The notes under the pieces are model-generated. The model searched no databases and was not told where the DNA came from. It saw only the letters and a program-made list of their open reading frames with translations. Source: an uncultured Acidobacteriota bacterium (lineage in GTDB: Bacteria > Acidobacteriota > Blastocatellia > RBC074). Taken from it: DNA of 47,530 nucleotides. A program made the position numbers and the translations under genes. Shown here in pieces: positions 36,857 through 45,588 of the stretch. Location: assembly GCA_902825875.1 (NCBI GenBank), contig CADECP010000018.1, forward strand, positions 102,883-150,412. Direction: 5' to 3'. Each line of letters begins with the position of its first letter. The stretch's first letter is position 1.

Positions 36857-39475
36857 ATGAAAAAAACGGCTCTTTTGTTTTCAATCCTGGTCGTAGTGTT
36901 TCTGGCGCCGTCGGGAACCGCTCAAACCAAGGCGTTGGCGAACTGGCAAATCATCGCGCCGCAAACGCAACAATCCGGAATCACAGTCAGCGGCATTGCC
37001 GAAGATCAAACCGGCGCAGCAATCCCAAAAGCCAAATTGGCGCTGACGAACAAACTCTCTGGCGAAACTCGCTCGGCGATTGCCGATGCGGCGGGCAGTT
37101 TCAGTTTTGAAAACGTCGCGCCGGGCGAATACACGCTGAAAGGCAAAGCCGACGGATTTGAAAGCGCCGAATCCGCCTTGAAAATCGGCGCGGATTCACC
37201 GAAGACGCTCGTCAAAATCAGGTTGAAAGCCGCCGCCAAAGGTGAAGAAGTCACTGTCAGCGGTAGCAGCAAAGATGAAGAGTTGAGTGTTTCGATGGAA
37301 CGCAACGCTGATCGTTTGAATTTCGACGACGATCTGTTGCGTGGTTTGCCCGCCGCCGGACAAAACCCGTTGACGATTATCGGCAGCTTCGTATCGCCTG
37401 CAGCTCAGGGCGGCGAAGGTTTGAACATAGTCGTTGACGGCGCGGAAGTCAGCGGATTGAACCTGCCCGCCGGAGCTTTGCGGCGCATCCGCATCAACCG
37501 CAATCCGTATTCGGCGGAATTTCGCCGTCCGGGCAAAGCCCGCGTAGAGGTTTACACCGAAGAAGGTTCGTTTCGCCGGTATCGCGGCAGAGTTTCGCTG
37601 TATTCGCGCAATTCGGTTTTCGATGCGCGCAACGCCTTCGCATTGAACCGCCCTGATTTGAATCGCCATTTGCTGGAAGCCAATCTGGCCGGGCCGCTGT
37701 TCAGCAAGAACGTTTCGTTTTTTGTCAGCGGCGAACGGCTGTTCAACGACGAAAGTTCCGTCATCAACGCTCGCACTTTGACCGGCGCGGTCAACGCCAA
37801 TGTGTTGACGCCAACGCGGCGTACAAACCTGCTGGGACGTGTGGAAATTCGCGCGGGCAAATCGCACACCTTGCTGGCGATTTATAACTTCGCGGACGAA
37901 GTCGAACGCAATCGCGGCGTCGGCGGTTTGCGGCTGGCAGAGCAAGGTTATTCAACCGGCGAACGACAACATCGCTTTCAGTTTTCCGATCGAATGATTG
38001 TGTCGTCGCGGTTGTTGAACGATCTGCGATTTGTGGTCGAACGCGAAACACGCCAAGCCGGACGGTTGGCCGTTACGCCAGCCATCATTGTTCAAGGAGC
38101 TTTCAGCGGCGGCGCGGCTCAGACTTTTCGATCAAACGCCGAGACGGTTTTTCGCATTCAAGACGTTGCCAGTTACACGGCCAATCGTCACGCGCTGAAA
38201 TTCGGCGCCGAAGCTCGCCCGGTCTGGCTGGATGCGACTGAGGCATCGAACTTCGGCGGCGTTTTTGAATTTGCCAGCCTGAACGATTTTGCCGCCGCTC
38301 GCCCGTTCGTTTACCGCGTCAACCGTGGACAGCCGCGTGTGTCGTTCGCTCAACATGAAGTCTTCGGCTTTTTTCAGGATGAAATTCGGCTGCGCTCGAA
38401 CCTGAGTTTGACGCCTGGCGTTCGGTACGGCTGGCAATCGAATCTGGAAGACCGCAACAACTTCGCGCCGCGATTCGGTTTTGCTTATGCGTCGGGCAAT
38501 CAGAAATGGGTGATTCGCGGCGGCGGCGGCGTGTTTTACGAACGAGTTTCGGCGGAAATCCGCCAGCGCAGTTTGTTGTACGACGGTTTGCGACTGTTGG
38601 AATTCGTCATCGCCAATCCGTCGTTTCCCGTTCCGCCAACACCAACGACGGCGATTCCGCCAAGCGTGATCCGCACTGCCGCCAATTTGCGCTCGCCTTA
38701 TGTTGTGCAAACCGGCGTCAGCGTCGAACGGCAACTTGGGCGAGGAAACAGCCTGTCGCTGGAATACCAACTGCTGCGCGGAATCCGTTTGCTGCGTTCG
38801 CGCAATCTGAATGCGCCGCTCAACGGCAAACGCACGAACGTGGATTTGTTCAATTTGAATCAGGTCGAATCTTCCGCCAAAAGCCGCAGCCAATCCGTCA
38901 GTTTGACCTGGCGCGGCAGCATCGCGCGCCGGTTCAAAGGCATGGCTCAATACACATTTTCGCGCAGTCACGACGACACAGACGGCACGTTTGCTTTGCC
39001 TGCGGACAATTTCAATCTGCGACCGGAATGGGGGCGAGCCGATTTCGACCAACGCCACCGGTTCAATCTGGCGGGTACGATGGATTTGCCGCGCAATTGG
39101 CGATTGGGAACTTTCATCACTTTGGCTTCGGGTGTGCCGTTCAACATCACCACCGGACGCGACGACAACGGCGACAGTTTGGCCAACGACCGACCGCTGG
39201 GGCCAACAGGATTATTGGCACGCAACACTGGCAAAGGCTCCGGCCTGGCGCAGGTGGATTTGCGCGTGACCAAACTGTTTCGAGTTCCGCGATTGGTTGA
39301 TCGTCGCAAAGACGCAACGTCGAACAATCTGGAAATCAGCGTGGACGTGTTTAACCTGTTCAATCGCGTGAATTTCGACAACTTCATCGGCGTGCAAAGC
39401 TCACCGTTTTTCGGGCGCGCCAATTCGGCCAAACAGGCGCGGGCGATTCAACTTTCGACACGTTACAAATTTTGA
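36857..39475 (+). CDS. Oar-like TonB-dependent receptor / outer-membrane barrel
   Basis: 872 residues from the ATG at 36857, correctly spaced from GAGG at 36846; the ATG at 36851 overlaps the previous stop but is too close to that site. Signal peptide (ALLFSILVVVFLAPSGTAQ), CarboxypepD_reg domain at about 35-115 (EDQTGAAIPKAKLALTN; APGEYTLKGKADGFESAE), plug-like region with GGEGLNIVVDGAEVSGLNL, then barrel ending in STRYKF. Acidobacteria carry many such proteins. Its place as the last gene of a glycan-export operon is unusual for an importer and hints at a role in surface display, uptake of the matching glycan, or outer-membrane transit (inference). Confidence 0.88.
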   Translation: MKKTALLFSILVVVFLAPSGTAQTKALANWQIIAPQTQQSGITVSGIAEDQTGAAIPKAKLALTNKLSGETRSAIADAAGSFSFENVAPGEYTLKGKADGFESAESALKIGADSPKTLVKIRLKAAAKGEEVTVSGSSKDEELSVSMERNADRLNFDDDLLRGLPAAGQNPLTIIGSFVSPAAQGGEGLNIVVDGAEVSGLNLPAGALRRIRINRNPYSAEFRRPGKARVEVYTEEGSFRRYRGRVSLYSRNSVFDARNAFALNRPDLNRHLLEANLAGPLFSKNVSFFVSGERLFNDESSVINARTLTGAVNANVLTPTRRTNLLGRVEIRAGKSHTLLAIYNFADEVERNRGVGGLRLAEQGYSTGERQHRFQFSDRMIVSSRLLNDLRFVVERETRQAGRLAVTPAIIVQGAFSGGAAQTFRSNAETVFRIQDVASYTANRHALKFGAEARPVWLDATEASNFGGVFEFASLNDFAAARPFVYRVNRGQPRVSFAQHEVFGFFQDEIRLRSNLSLTPGVRYGWQSNLEDRNNFAPRFGFAYASGNQKWVIRGGGGVFYERVSAEIRQRSLLYDGLRLLEFVIANPSFPVPPTPTTAIPPSVIRTAANLRSPYVVQTGVSVERQLGRGNSLSLEYQLLRGIRLLRSRNLNAPLNGKRTNVDLFNLNQVESSAKSRSQSVSLTWRGSIARRFKGMAQYTFSRSHDDTDGTFALPADNFNLRPEWGRADFDQRHRFNLAGTMDLPRNWRLGTFITLASGVPFNITTGRDDNGDSLANDRPLGPTGLLARNTGKGSGLAQVDLRVTKLFRVPRLVDRRKDATSNNLEISVDVFNLFNRVNFDNFIGVQSSPFFGRANSAKQARAIQLSTRYKF

Positions 39476-39516
39476 CGAAAGTCGCAGGTATTTTTTCGAC
39501 GCCTGCCTGACACTCA

Positions 39517-39543
39517 TTGACAGGGGACAGCGAGTTTTTGAAT
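39517..39543 (+). promoter_or_regulatory. Weak promoter candidate for the DUF5666/TIGR03437 gene
   Basis: TTGACA at 39517-39522 and TTGAAT at 39538-39543 with a 15-bp spacer, slightly short for a housekeeping promoter. If used, transcription would start near 39550, before a small hairpin (TACCGG 39551-39556 with CCGGTA 39570-39575) and the large hairpin at 39579. Confidence 0.3.
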
Positions 39544-39578
39544 TTACTGCTACCGGCTCCATCGGATGTCCGGTACTG

Positions 39579-39697
39579 CATCGGCGGAGGCATGGCGCGT
39601 GAAACTTCGTTCCTGACGCGGTTGTTTCGTGTGTGTACAACCGCGCGAAAAGGAACTTTTCTGCGCACACGGGCTATGCCTCTGCCGATGTTTTTTT
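39579..39697 (+). terminator. Long hairpin with seven-T run in the leader of the DUF5666 gene
   Basis: Eighteen consecutive pairs join 39579-39596 to 39673-39690 (two G-U). Inner helices pair GTTCC 39609-39613 with GGAAC 39652-39656, and CGCGGTTGT 39617-39625 with ACAACCGCG 39637-39645. Seven T residues follow at 39691-39697. It ends 22 bp before the next start codon, so it either terminates the glycan operon or attenuates the following gene. Confidence 0.75.
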
Positions 39698-39719
39698 ATA
39701 AACGACAATTGGAGAAGTT

Positions 39720-41186
39720 ATGAGCAAGACAACAAAAACATTTGCGGCAATTTTATTTTGGGTAGTGGCGTTGGGCGGATTATTGGCTGAACCCGCCAGC
39801 GCCAAAGACGGCGTGATCGAAATTTTCGGGACAATCAAAACCATGCCGAGCGGCAACAATCTGACAGGCACTTGGGTGATTGGTTCGCAAACTGTCACGG
39901 TCAATTCGGCGACAGTCATCAAACAGGAACTCGGCGTGGCCAAAGTCGGCGCCATTGTCGAAGCCAAAGCGACTCCGCAATCCGGCGGCGGATTGCTGGC
40001 GACCAAAATTGAAGTCAAACAATCAGTCGGCGGCGGCGGATACATCGTCACGCACGGCGCAATCGGTTCCTTGCCGGGAACCACTAATTTCATTGGCGAT
40101 TGGACGGTTGGCGGTCGGCAGGTGACAGTGACCACGGCAACGCTGCTCGACCAAACGCGCGGAGCTTTTGCAGTCGGCGTTCGAGTTGAGGTTGAAGGTT
40201 TTCTGCAAACCGACGGAACCATCAGCGCCTCGAAGGTGAAAACCAGGCCGGAAGATCAATCGGAAGATTTCAAATTCTTCGGAACCATAGGCAGTTTGCC
40301 GCCCGCAACGAATTTGATCGGCGATTGGATGGTTGCCGGGCGCACGGTTCACGTCACGGCCACAACCCGGCTGGAACAGGAACGACAACGGTTTGCGGTC
40401 GGCGTTTATGTGATTGTCGAAGCCATTCCGCAAAGCGATGGTTCGGTGACGGCCAAAGAAATCAAAACTGTGATTGTTTCGACGGCTTCCGCTGCCAGTT
40501 TTTCCGTCGGCAAAGCCGCGCCAGAAACGATTGTCGCCGGTTTCGGTGAAATGCTGGCCAGCAGCGTACAAATCGCCACGACCTTTCCGCTGCCCACAAC
40601 GCTGGTGGGAACGACCATCCGGGTGAAAGACAGTTTGGGCGCAGAACGTTCAGCGCCGCTGTTTTTCGTTTCGCCGACTCAGGTCAATTATCAAATTCCG
40701 TTGGGAACCGCGCCGGGTTTGGCCGCTGTAAGTATCACCAACGATCGGGGCGATTTGGTGACGGGAACGATCATCGTCGAATCCACTGCGCCGGGGCTGT
40801 TTTCCGCCAATTCGTCCGGGCAGGGAATCGCCGCCGCAGTCGCGCTGCGCATAAGCGCGAACGGCTCGCAGCAATACGAATCGGTCGCCCAGTTCGACTC
40901 CAGTCAGAGCGCGTTTGTCGCGCGCCCGATTGAATTGGGAACTGACGACGTATTTTTGATTCTTTACGGAACCGGATTGCGCCATCACGGCGGTCTGACA
41001 ACGGTGATTGCCAGAATCGGCGGCGCAGCTTCTGAAGTTCTGTTCGCAGGCGGCCTGGAAGGTTTTGCCGGGCTGGATCAGGTCAACGTGCGAATTCCGC
41101 GCGGCCTGGCCGGGCGTGGTGAAGTTGAAATAGAAATCGAAACCGAAGGCAAACTCGCCAACAAGGTTAAAGTGAACATTCGCTGA
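39720..41186 (+). CDS. Secreted protein with three DUF5666 repeats and a TIGR03437 C-terminal domain
   Basis: 488 residues, GGAGAAGTT-ATG start. After a signal peptide (VVALGGLLAEPASA) come three similar modules at about 30-98, 105-167 and 180-245, each with FGTI/HGAI, W(T/V/M)(I/V)(G/A)G, VTVTTAT-like strands and a V(G)(V)xVxVEAxxQxDG ending, matching DUF5666. The last ~235 residues are the Solibacter-type domain (SAASFSVGKAAPETIVAGFG; FFVSPTQVNYQIP; LILYGTGLRHHGG; LDQVNVRIPRGLAGRGEVE). Both are beta-sandwich-like, of unknown function, and extracellular. No PEP-CTERM sorting signal is present. A truncated relative lies at 10590-10856. Confidence 0.92.
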   Translation: MSKTTKTFAAILFWVVALGGLLAEPASAKDGVIEIFGTIKTMPSGNNLTGTWVIGSQTVTVNSATVIKQELGVAKVGAIVEAKATPQSGGGLLATKIEVKQSVGGGGYIVTHGAIGSLPGTTNFIGDWTVGGRQVTVTTATLLDQTRGAFAVGVRVEVEGFLQTDGTISASKVKTRPEDQSEDFKFFGTIGSLPPATNLIGDWMVAGRTVHVTATTRLEQERQRFAVGVYVIVEAIPQSDGSVTAKEIKTVIVSTASAASFSVGKAAPETIVAGFGEMLASSVQIATTFPLPTTLVGTTIRVKDSLGAERSAPLFFVSPTQVNYQIPLGTAPGLAAVSITNDRGDLVTGTIIVESTAPGLFSANSSGQGIAAAVALRISANGSQQYESVAQFDSSQSAFVARPIELGTDDVFLILYGTGLRHHGGLTTVIARIGGAASEVLFAGGLEGFAGLDQVNVRIPRGLAGRGEVEIEIETEGKLANKVKVNIR

Positions 41187-41221
41187 GTTGAGCGCTGCTG
41201 CATTCAATCGTGTCGCTTAAA

Positions 41222-41258
41222 ACCGTGGGCGCAGTGCTTACAACATTGCGCTCACGGT
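41222..41258 (+). terminator. 15-bp hairpin between the DUF5666 and sigma-factor genes
   Basis: ACCGTGGGCGCAGTG (41222-41236) pairs with CATTGCGCTCACGGT (41244-41258), two G-U pairs, 7-nt loop. No strong T-run follows, so termination efficiency is doubtful, but position after a gene and before a promoter fits a 3' end. Confidence 0.55.
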
Positions 41259-41265
41259 GAACTTA

Positions 41266-41294
41266 TTGACAACCAAGTAGGGCATCTCTATCGT
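41266..41294 (+). promoter_or_regulatory. Housekeeping-type promoter candidate for the sigma-factor gene
   Basis: TTGACA at 41266-41271 (perfect -35), 17-bp spacer, TATCGT at 41289-41294 (four of six -10 bases). Transcription would begin about 7 nt downstream, at or next to the ATG at 41301, giving a leaderless mRNA. Confidence 0.55.
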
Positions 41295-41300
41295 TGCCAC

Positions 41301-41885
41301 ATGGTTCATTTTGCCGGTCTTTCTGACACCGAACTCATTTCCAAATGCCTGAATCAGGACGCTGAAGCCTGGGAGGCATTGGTGCGGCGGTATCAGCGAT
41401 TGATCGCTTCGATCACGTTCAAGTACGGACTTTCGCAGGAAGACGCCTCAGACATTTTCCAGTCCGTTTGCATCGCACTATTCCAGCAACTGCCGTCGTT
41501 GAAAAAACAGGACAAAATCAATTCCTGGATCATCACCGTAACCGTGCGCGAATGCTGGAAATTCCGACGACAACTGAAACAGATTCAAACCGATTCGCTG
41601 GACGATCCCGACGACGAACGAACTCTGGAACTGGCTGACGAATCCGGCTTGCCGCTGGACGAATCTATGCTGACGGTCGAACGGCAGCATTTGATTCGCC
41701 GAGCCGTCGCTCTGCTGCCGGAGCAATGTCGCCGATTGATCGAACACTTGTTTTTCCGCGACGATTCGACGCCTTATGCCGAAATCAGCCAGCAATTGGG
41801 AATGCCCGTCGCCAGCATTGGCCCGACTCGTGCGCGATGTTTGGACAAACTGAAAACCTCCCTCAACAAAATCGGATTTTTATGA
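41301..41885 (+). CDS. ECF-like RNA polymerase sigma factor
   Basis: 194 residues. Region 2 (about 8-75) opens with LSDTELISKCLNQDAEAWEALVRRYQ and includes GLSQEDASDIFQSVCIALFQQL; region 4 (about 130-190) has a helix-turn-helix ending YAEISQQLGMPVASIGPTRARC. Region 3 is absent, as in extracytoplasmic-function sigma factors. It would direct RNA polymerase to its own promoter class, probably including the zinc-finger, CHAT and subtilase genes downstream (inference). No ribosome site precedes the ATG and the promoter candidate ends only 6 bp upstream. Confidence 0.93.
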   Translation: MVHFAGLSDTELISKCLNQDAEAWEALVRRYQRLIASITFKYGLSQEDASDIFQSVCIALFQQLPSLKKQDKINSWIITVTVRECWKFRRQLKQIQTDSLDDPDDERTLELADESGLPLDESMLTVERQHLIRRAVALLPEQCRRLIEHLFFRDDSTPYAEISQQLGMPVASIGPTRARCLDKLKTSLNKIGFL

Positions 41886-42003
41886 TGGCGGCTGTATTTT
41901 TTGGCCGTTTCCAGCCACTCATCCATTAGCCGGTTTTCCCCAACGACTCTAAACCGGTCAACGACATTGCTTTTCACCCGGTTTGAATTTGTGGAGACGA
42001 ACT

Positions 42004-42639
42004 ATGAAATGTCCCCCGCTGGAAAATTTACTGGAACATGCCCGCGGCCTGTTGGCTGAGACGGAAAACGCGACCGTCAGCAATCATTTGCTTGCCGGGT
42101 GCGTTCGTTGCGAAGAAAACCTGCGCTGGTTGGGCGAAGTCCGGCAGTTGACGTCGCAGGATCGGTCGTTCGACATTCCCGAAAGCGCCATTCAGGGAAT
42201 GGTCGCCTGGTTCAAATCGCAACCGTCTCATGCGCGTCAACCGCTGAGAAAACTGATTGCCAGTTTGAGTTTTGACAGTTTGATGAATCGTCAGGTGGCG
42301 TTCGTCCGTTCGGAAACCGCTGCTGCTCAACCGCCGAACGGTCGGCAGATGCTGTTCCAAACCGAAGGTTACGACATTGATTTGCGCTTTGAAGGGATCG
42401 AAGACAAACCGCTCGAAGATTTGATCGGCCAGATTTTGCCGAACTCGCAACTGCATCAAACCGTCAGCGGCGTCACCGTGCAGCTTTGGCAAAACGAACA
42501 GGAAAAATCCAGCGCGCAGGCCGACAGTTTAGGAGTGTTTCGATTCGCGCAAATTCCTTCGGGAATTTACGACCTGAAAATTCAAACCGCCGAAGACGAA
42601 ATCAACTTGTTGAAAGTTTCAACCGCCAGAGCAGCGTAA
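42004..42639 (+). CDS. Small zinc-finger, possibly anti-sigma-like, protein
   Basis: 211 residues from the ATG at 42004, GGAG 8 nt upstream. N-terminal Cys3 with HLLAGCVRC (His28, Cys33, Cys36) resembles, with one extra spacer residue, the H-x3-C-x2-C zinc motif of ZAS anti-sigma factors. There is no transmembrane helix, so any sensing would be cytoplasmic. The C-terminal ~65 residues (SGVTVQLWQNEQEKSS; LGVFRFAQIPSGIYDLKI) look like a carboxypeptidase-regulatory/SdrD-type beta module. Location directly after the sigma gene supports, but does not prove, a regulator role. It lies 22 bp before the CHAT gene. Confidence 0.72.
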   Translation: MKCPPLENLLEHARGLLAETENATVSNHLLAGCVRCEENLRWLGEVRQLTSQDRSFDIPESAIQGMVAWFKSQPSHARQPLRKLIASLSFDSLMNRQVAFVRSETAAAQPPNGRQMLFQTEGYDIDLRFEGIEDKPLEDLIGQILPNSQLHQTVSGVTVQLWQNEQEKSSAQADSLGVFRFAQIPSGIYDLKIQTAEDEINLLKVSTARAA

Positions 42640-42661
42640 CCGCCCAATAACGATTTTTTAG

Positions 42662-45541
42662 ATGACGAACGTGAACGGAAATCACAATTCGCCGGATGTC
42701 GTGGCTGAACTGATTCAGGCTCAGCGAGCAGGAACGCTCGGCGAATCGTCGCTCAAAACGTTGCTGCCGAATTTCGGCGTCGCCGAAGTTGACCTTTCGC
42801 TGATTGAACAATTCAAAAAACAGGTGGACGTGCTGGTTCGTTCCGACGCCCGCGAAGCGATTCAAGTCGCCGAACTGGCCGATTCGGTTGCGCGTTTGTC
42901 GCCAAACGTCGAAGCGCGCGCGCTGGGCGTTCGTATGAAAGCGATGGCGCTGCACGTGCTCAGCCGGTATGCCGAAGCCGTCGAATGTTACGAACAATCG
43001 CGCGAGCTTTATCGCCAGGCCGGGCGCGAAATCGAACTTGGGCGCGTTGAACGAGCGATGGTTGACGCGCTGATTTATCTGGGACGATATGACGAAGCTT
43101 TGTCATTGGCCGACGAAGCCCGGCAGATTTTCGAGCGCCACGACGAACGGATTTTGCTGGCTCAGGTCGAAACCAACGCCGGAAACATCTACCACCGGCT
43201 GGATCAAAACCAACAGGCGATGGCCTGTTACGAACGCGCGGCTGAGATTTTCGCCGCCGCCGGAAACCGAAACGGGATGGCGCTGGCTTCGTTCAATCGG
43301 GCCAACGTTTGCTGCAATCTGGACGATTTTCAACGCGCTCAGGATTTGTACCAGCAGGCTTACGAACTTCATTCCGCCGAAGAAAATCATCTGGGCGCGG
43401 TGCAAACTCAATACAGCATCGGTTATCTGTATTTTCTGCGCGGCGCTTACCACCAGGCGATGCGAGTGCTGCACGAAACTCGCGTCGAAAGTTTGCGGCT
43501 GGGCGATGAACAAACCGCCGCGCTGTGCATTCTGGATTTGGCGGAAATCTATTTGCAGTCGAACGTGTTGGACGAAGCCGCCCGGTTGGCGACACAAGCG
43601 CGCGAATTGTTTGTGGATTTGGAAATGCGTTACGAAGCCGCGCGCAGCATCACATTTCTGGGGCTGGCGCAGATGCGGTTGCTGCAATTCGATGAAGCCG
43701 AAACGTCGTTCGCCGTCGCGCGCCAGGAGTTTGCAACGGAAGGCAACGAAGTTCATCTGGGACTGGTCAGCCTGTATCAAGCCGAATTGCAGTTGCAGTG
43801 CGGATTGCCGAATGACGCCGTGCGATTGGCTGGCGAAGCCGAAACGATCTTTGCCGGCCAGCAACTGAAAGCGAAGACTTGTTCGGCGCAAATCGTCAAA
43901 GCTAAAGCTTTGACGACTGGCGGAAATTCCGCGCGCGAATTGTGCGAAGACATTTTGCTGACTTGCCGCGAACTGGAATCGCCATGGTTGCGTTACCAGG
44001 CGCACGAATTGTTGGGCGACAACTGTTTGATGACGGGCGATCTGCGGCAGGCTTACGAACAGTACACGGAATCCATTTCGTTCATTGAACAGATTCGTTG
44101 TCAGATTCGCGTGGATGAATTTCGCAGCGCGTTTTTCAAAGACAAGCTGCGCGTTTACGAAAAACTGATTCGGCTGTGCCTGGACGAACCAGCGCCGGAA
44201 AAACAGGCCGAAGCGTTTTATTACCTGGAAAGTTCCAAAGCGCGCACGCTGGTTGACCTGTTAATCAATGAACTGGAAATGACGCCGGCGTCCAACGGTC
44301 AACACTCAACCGAGCTTCATCAACGCTGGCACGGGCTGCGCGAACAACTGCACTGGTTTTACGGCAAGGTGAATGGCGTCGGAACTCAGGGACAAAGCCG
44401 TTTGCTGACCACCGACGAACGGTTGCGAAAAGACATTTTGAAATGCGAACGCGAATTGTCTGAAATCACGCGCCAGCTTCAAACCCAAGACCCGGATTTT
44501 CATTGGTTGCAGCAGTCGGGCGGCATGACCGTGCAGGAATTGCGTCAGGTTCTGGCCGAAGACGAAGCCGTCATTGAGTATTACTTCGACAAAGATCGGC
44601 TGACCATTTTCGTGGTTGACCCGCAACACTTACACGTCGTTGGCAGCGATTTTGGCGCGCAGGAAATCGGCGAACAGATTCAAACGCTGAGATTTCATTT
44701 CGACAAATTTCAGTACGGAGCCGAATACCTGAAAACCCATTCGGCGCGGTTGCTGAACAGCGCCAAAGATTGCCTGCATCAATTGTGGCAGGCGTTGTTT
44801 GCGCCGATTGCGGATTTAGCGGATGGCAAGAAATTGATCTTCATACCGTTCGGAGTGTTGCACAACGTTCCATTCCAGGCGCTGTTCGACGGCGAACGGT
44901 TTTTGATCGAACGCCACGAAATCGCTCAATCGCCCAGCGCACGAATTTTGAAATTATGTTCCGAACGCCGAACGCCGGGTTATGAACGCGCAGCGATTTT
45001 CGGCGCGGCAGACGAACAGGCTCCGCAAATAACCGAAGAGATTCAGGCGATTCGCGCGCTGTTTCCTGACAGCAACTGTTTCACCGGAAATGCGGCAACT
45101 GCCGCAGCTTTGGCGGCCAATGCCGCCACCAGCGACATTTTGCACATTGCCAGTCACGCGGTGTTTCGCCAGGACAACCCAATGTTTTCGGCGTTCAAAC
45201 TGGCCGACACCTGGCTGAATTTTTATGACGTGTGTTCGCTGAAATTGCCTGCTTCGCTGGTCACGCTGAGCGGGTGCAACACCGGAACCAGCCGCATTTA
45301 CGCGGGCGATGAATTGATGGGATTGGCTCGCGGATTTTTGTCGGCAGGCGCGGCGTCACTGATCGTCAGTTTGTGGGCGGTCAACGATCCGGCGGCGGCC
45401 AAACAGATGACGCAGTTTTACCAGCAATTGCGCGCCGGAGTTTCGACCCGTGCCGCGTTACGCGCAGCGGCGTTGGAAATCAAAGCCGTTCACGAACATC
45501 CTTATTACTGGGCGCCTTTTGTTTTGATAAGCCATCACTAA
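42662..45541 (+). CDS. TPR-CHAT caspase-like protease
   Basis: 959 residues, cytoplasmic (no signal peptide). Roughly ten tetratricopeptide repeats cover about 75-470 (for example ALIYLGRYDEALSLADEARQ and NIYHRLDQNQQAMACYERAA). A coiled linker follows (about 560-620). The CHAT domain spans about 650-959 with the catalytic His832 in ILHIASHAVF and Cys872 in LVTLSGCNTGTS, then ELMGLARGFLSAGAASLIVS. CHAT proteins are clan CD cysteine proteases of the caspase/separase type; TPR-CHAT proteins include Csx29 of type III-E CRISPR systems and effectors of other immune systems. No Cas gene is near. Substrate unknown; neighbours suggest sigma-controlled expression. Confidence 0.93.
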   Translation: MTNVNGNHNSPDVVAELIQAQRAGTLGESSLKTLLPNFGVAEVDLSLIEQFKKQVDVLVRSDAREAIQVAELADSVARLSPNVEARALGVRMKAMALHVLSRYAEAVECYEQSRELYRQAGREIELGRVERAMVDALIYLGRYDEALSLADEARQIFERHDERILLAQVETNAGNIYHRLDQNQQAMACYERAAEIFAAAGNRNGMALASFNRANVCCNLDDFQRAQDLYQQAYELHSAEENHLGAVQTQYSIGYLYFLRGAYHQAMRVLHETRVESLRLGDEQTAALCILDLAEIYLQSNVLDEAARLATQARELFVDLEMRYEAARSITFLGLAQMRLLQFDEAETSFAVARQEFATEGNEVHLGLVSLYQAELQLQCGLPNDAVRLAGEAETIFAGQQLKAKTCSAQIVKAKALTTGGNSARELCEDILLTCRELESPWLRYQAHELLGDNCLMTGDLRQAYEQYTESISFIEQIRCQIRVDEFRSAFFKDKLRVYEKLIRLCLDEPAPEKQAEAFYYLESSKARTLVDLLINELEMTPASNGQHSTELHQRWHGLREQLHWFYGKVNGVGTQGQSRLLTTDERLRKDILKCERELSEITRQLQTQDPDFHWLQQSGGMTVQELRQVLAEDEAVIEYYFDKDRLTIFVVDPQHLHVVGSDFGAQEIGEQIQTLRFHFDKFQYGAEYLKTHSARLLNSAKDCLHQLWQALFAPIADLADGKKLIFIPFGVLHNVPFQALFDGERFLIERHEIAQSPSARILKLCSERRTPGYERAAIFGAADEQAPQITEEIQAIRALFPDSNCFTGNAATAAALAANAATSDILHIASHAVFRQDNPMFSAFKLADTWLNFYDVCSLKLPASLVTLSGCNTGTSRIYAGDELMGLARGFLSAGAASLIVSLWAVNDPAAAKQMTQFYQQLRAGVSTRAALRAAALEIKAVHEHPYYWAPFVLISHH

Positions 45542-45588
45542 AACCTGACAGTTGTCCCACACGACACAGGCAAACGAAGGAGAAAAAA

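Noticed and set aside
42662..45541. Craspase (type III-E CRISPR) Csx29 component
   Set aside because: TPR-CHAT architecture is similar, but there is no Cas7-11-like effector, CRISPR array or other cas gene in the window.
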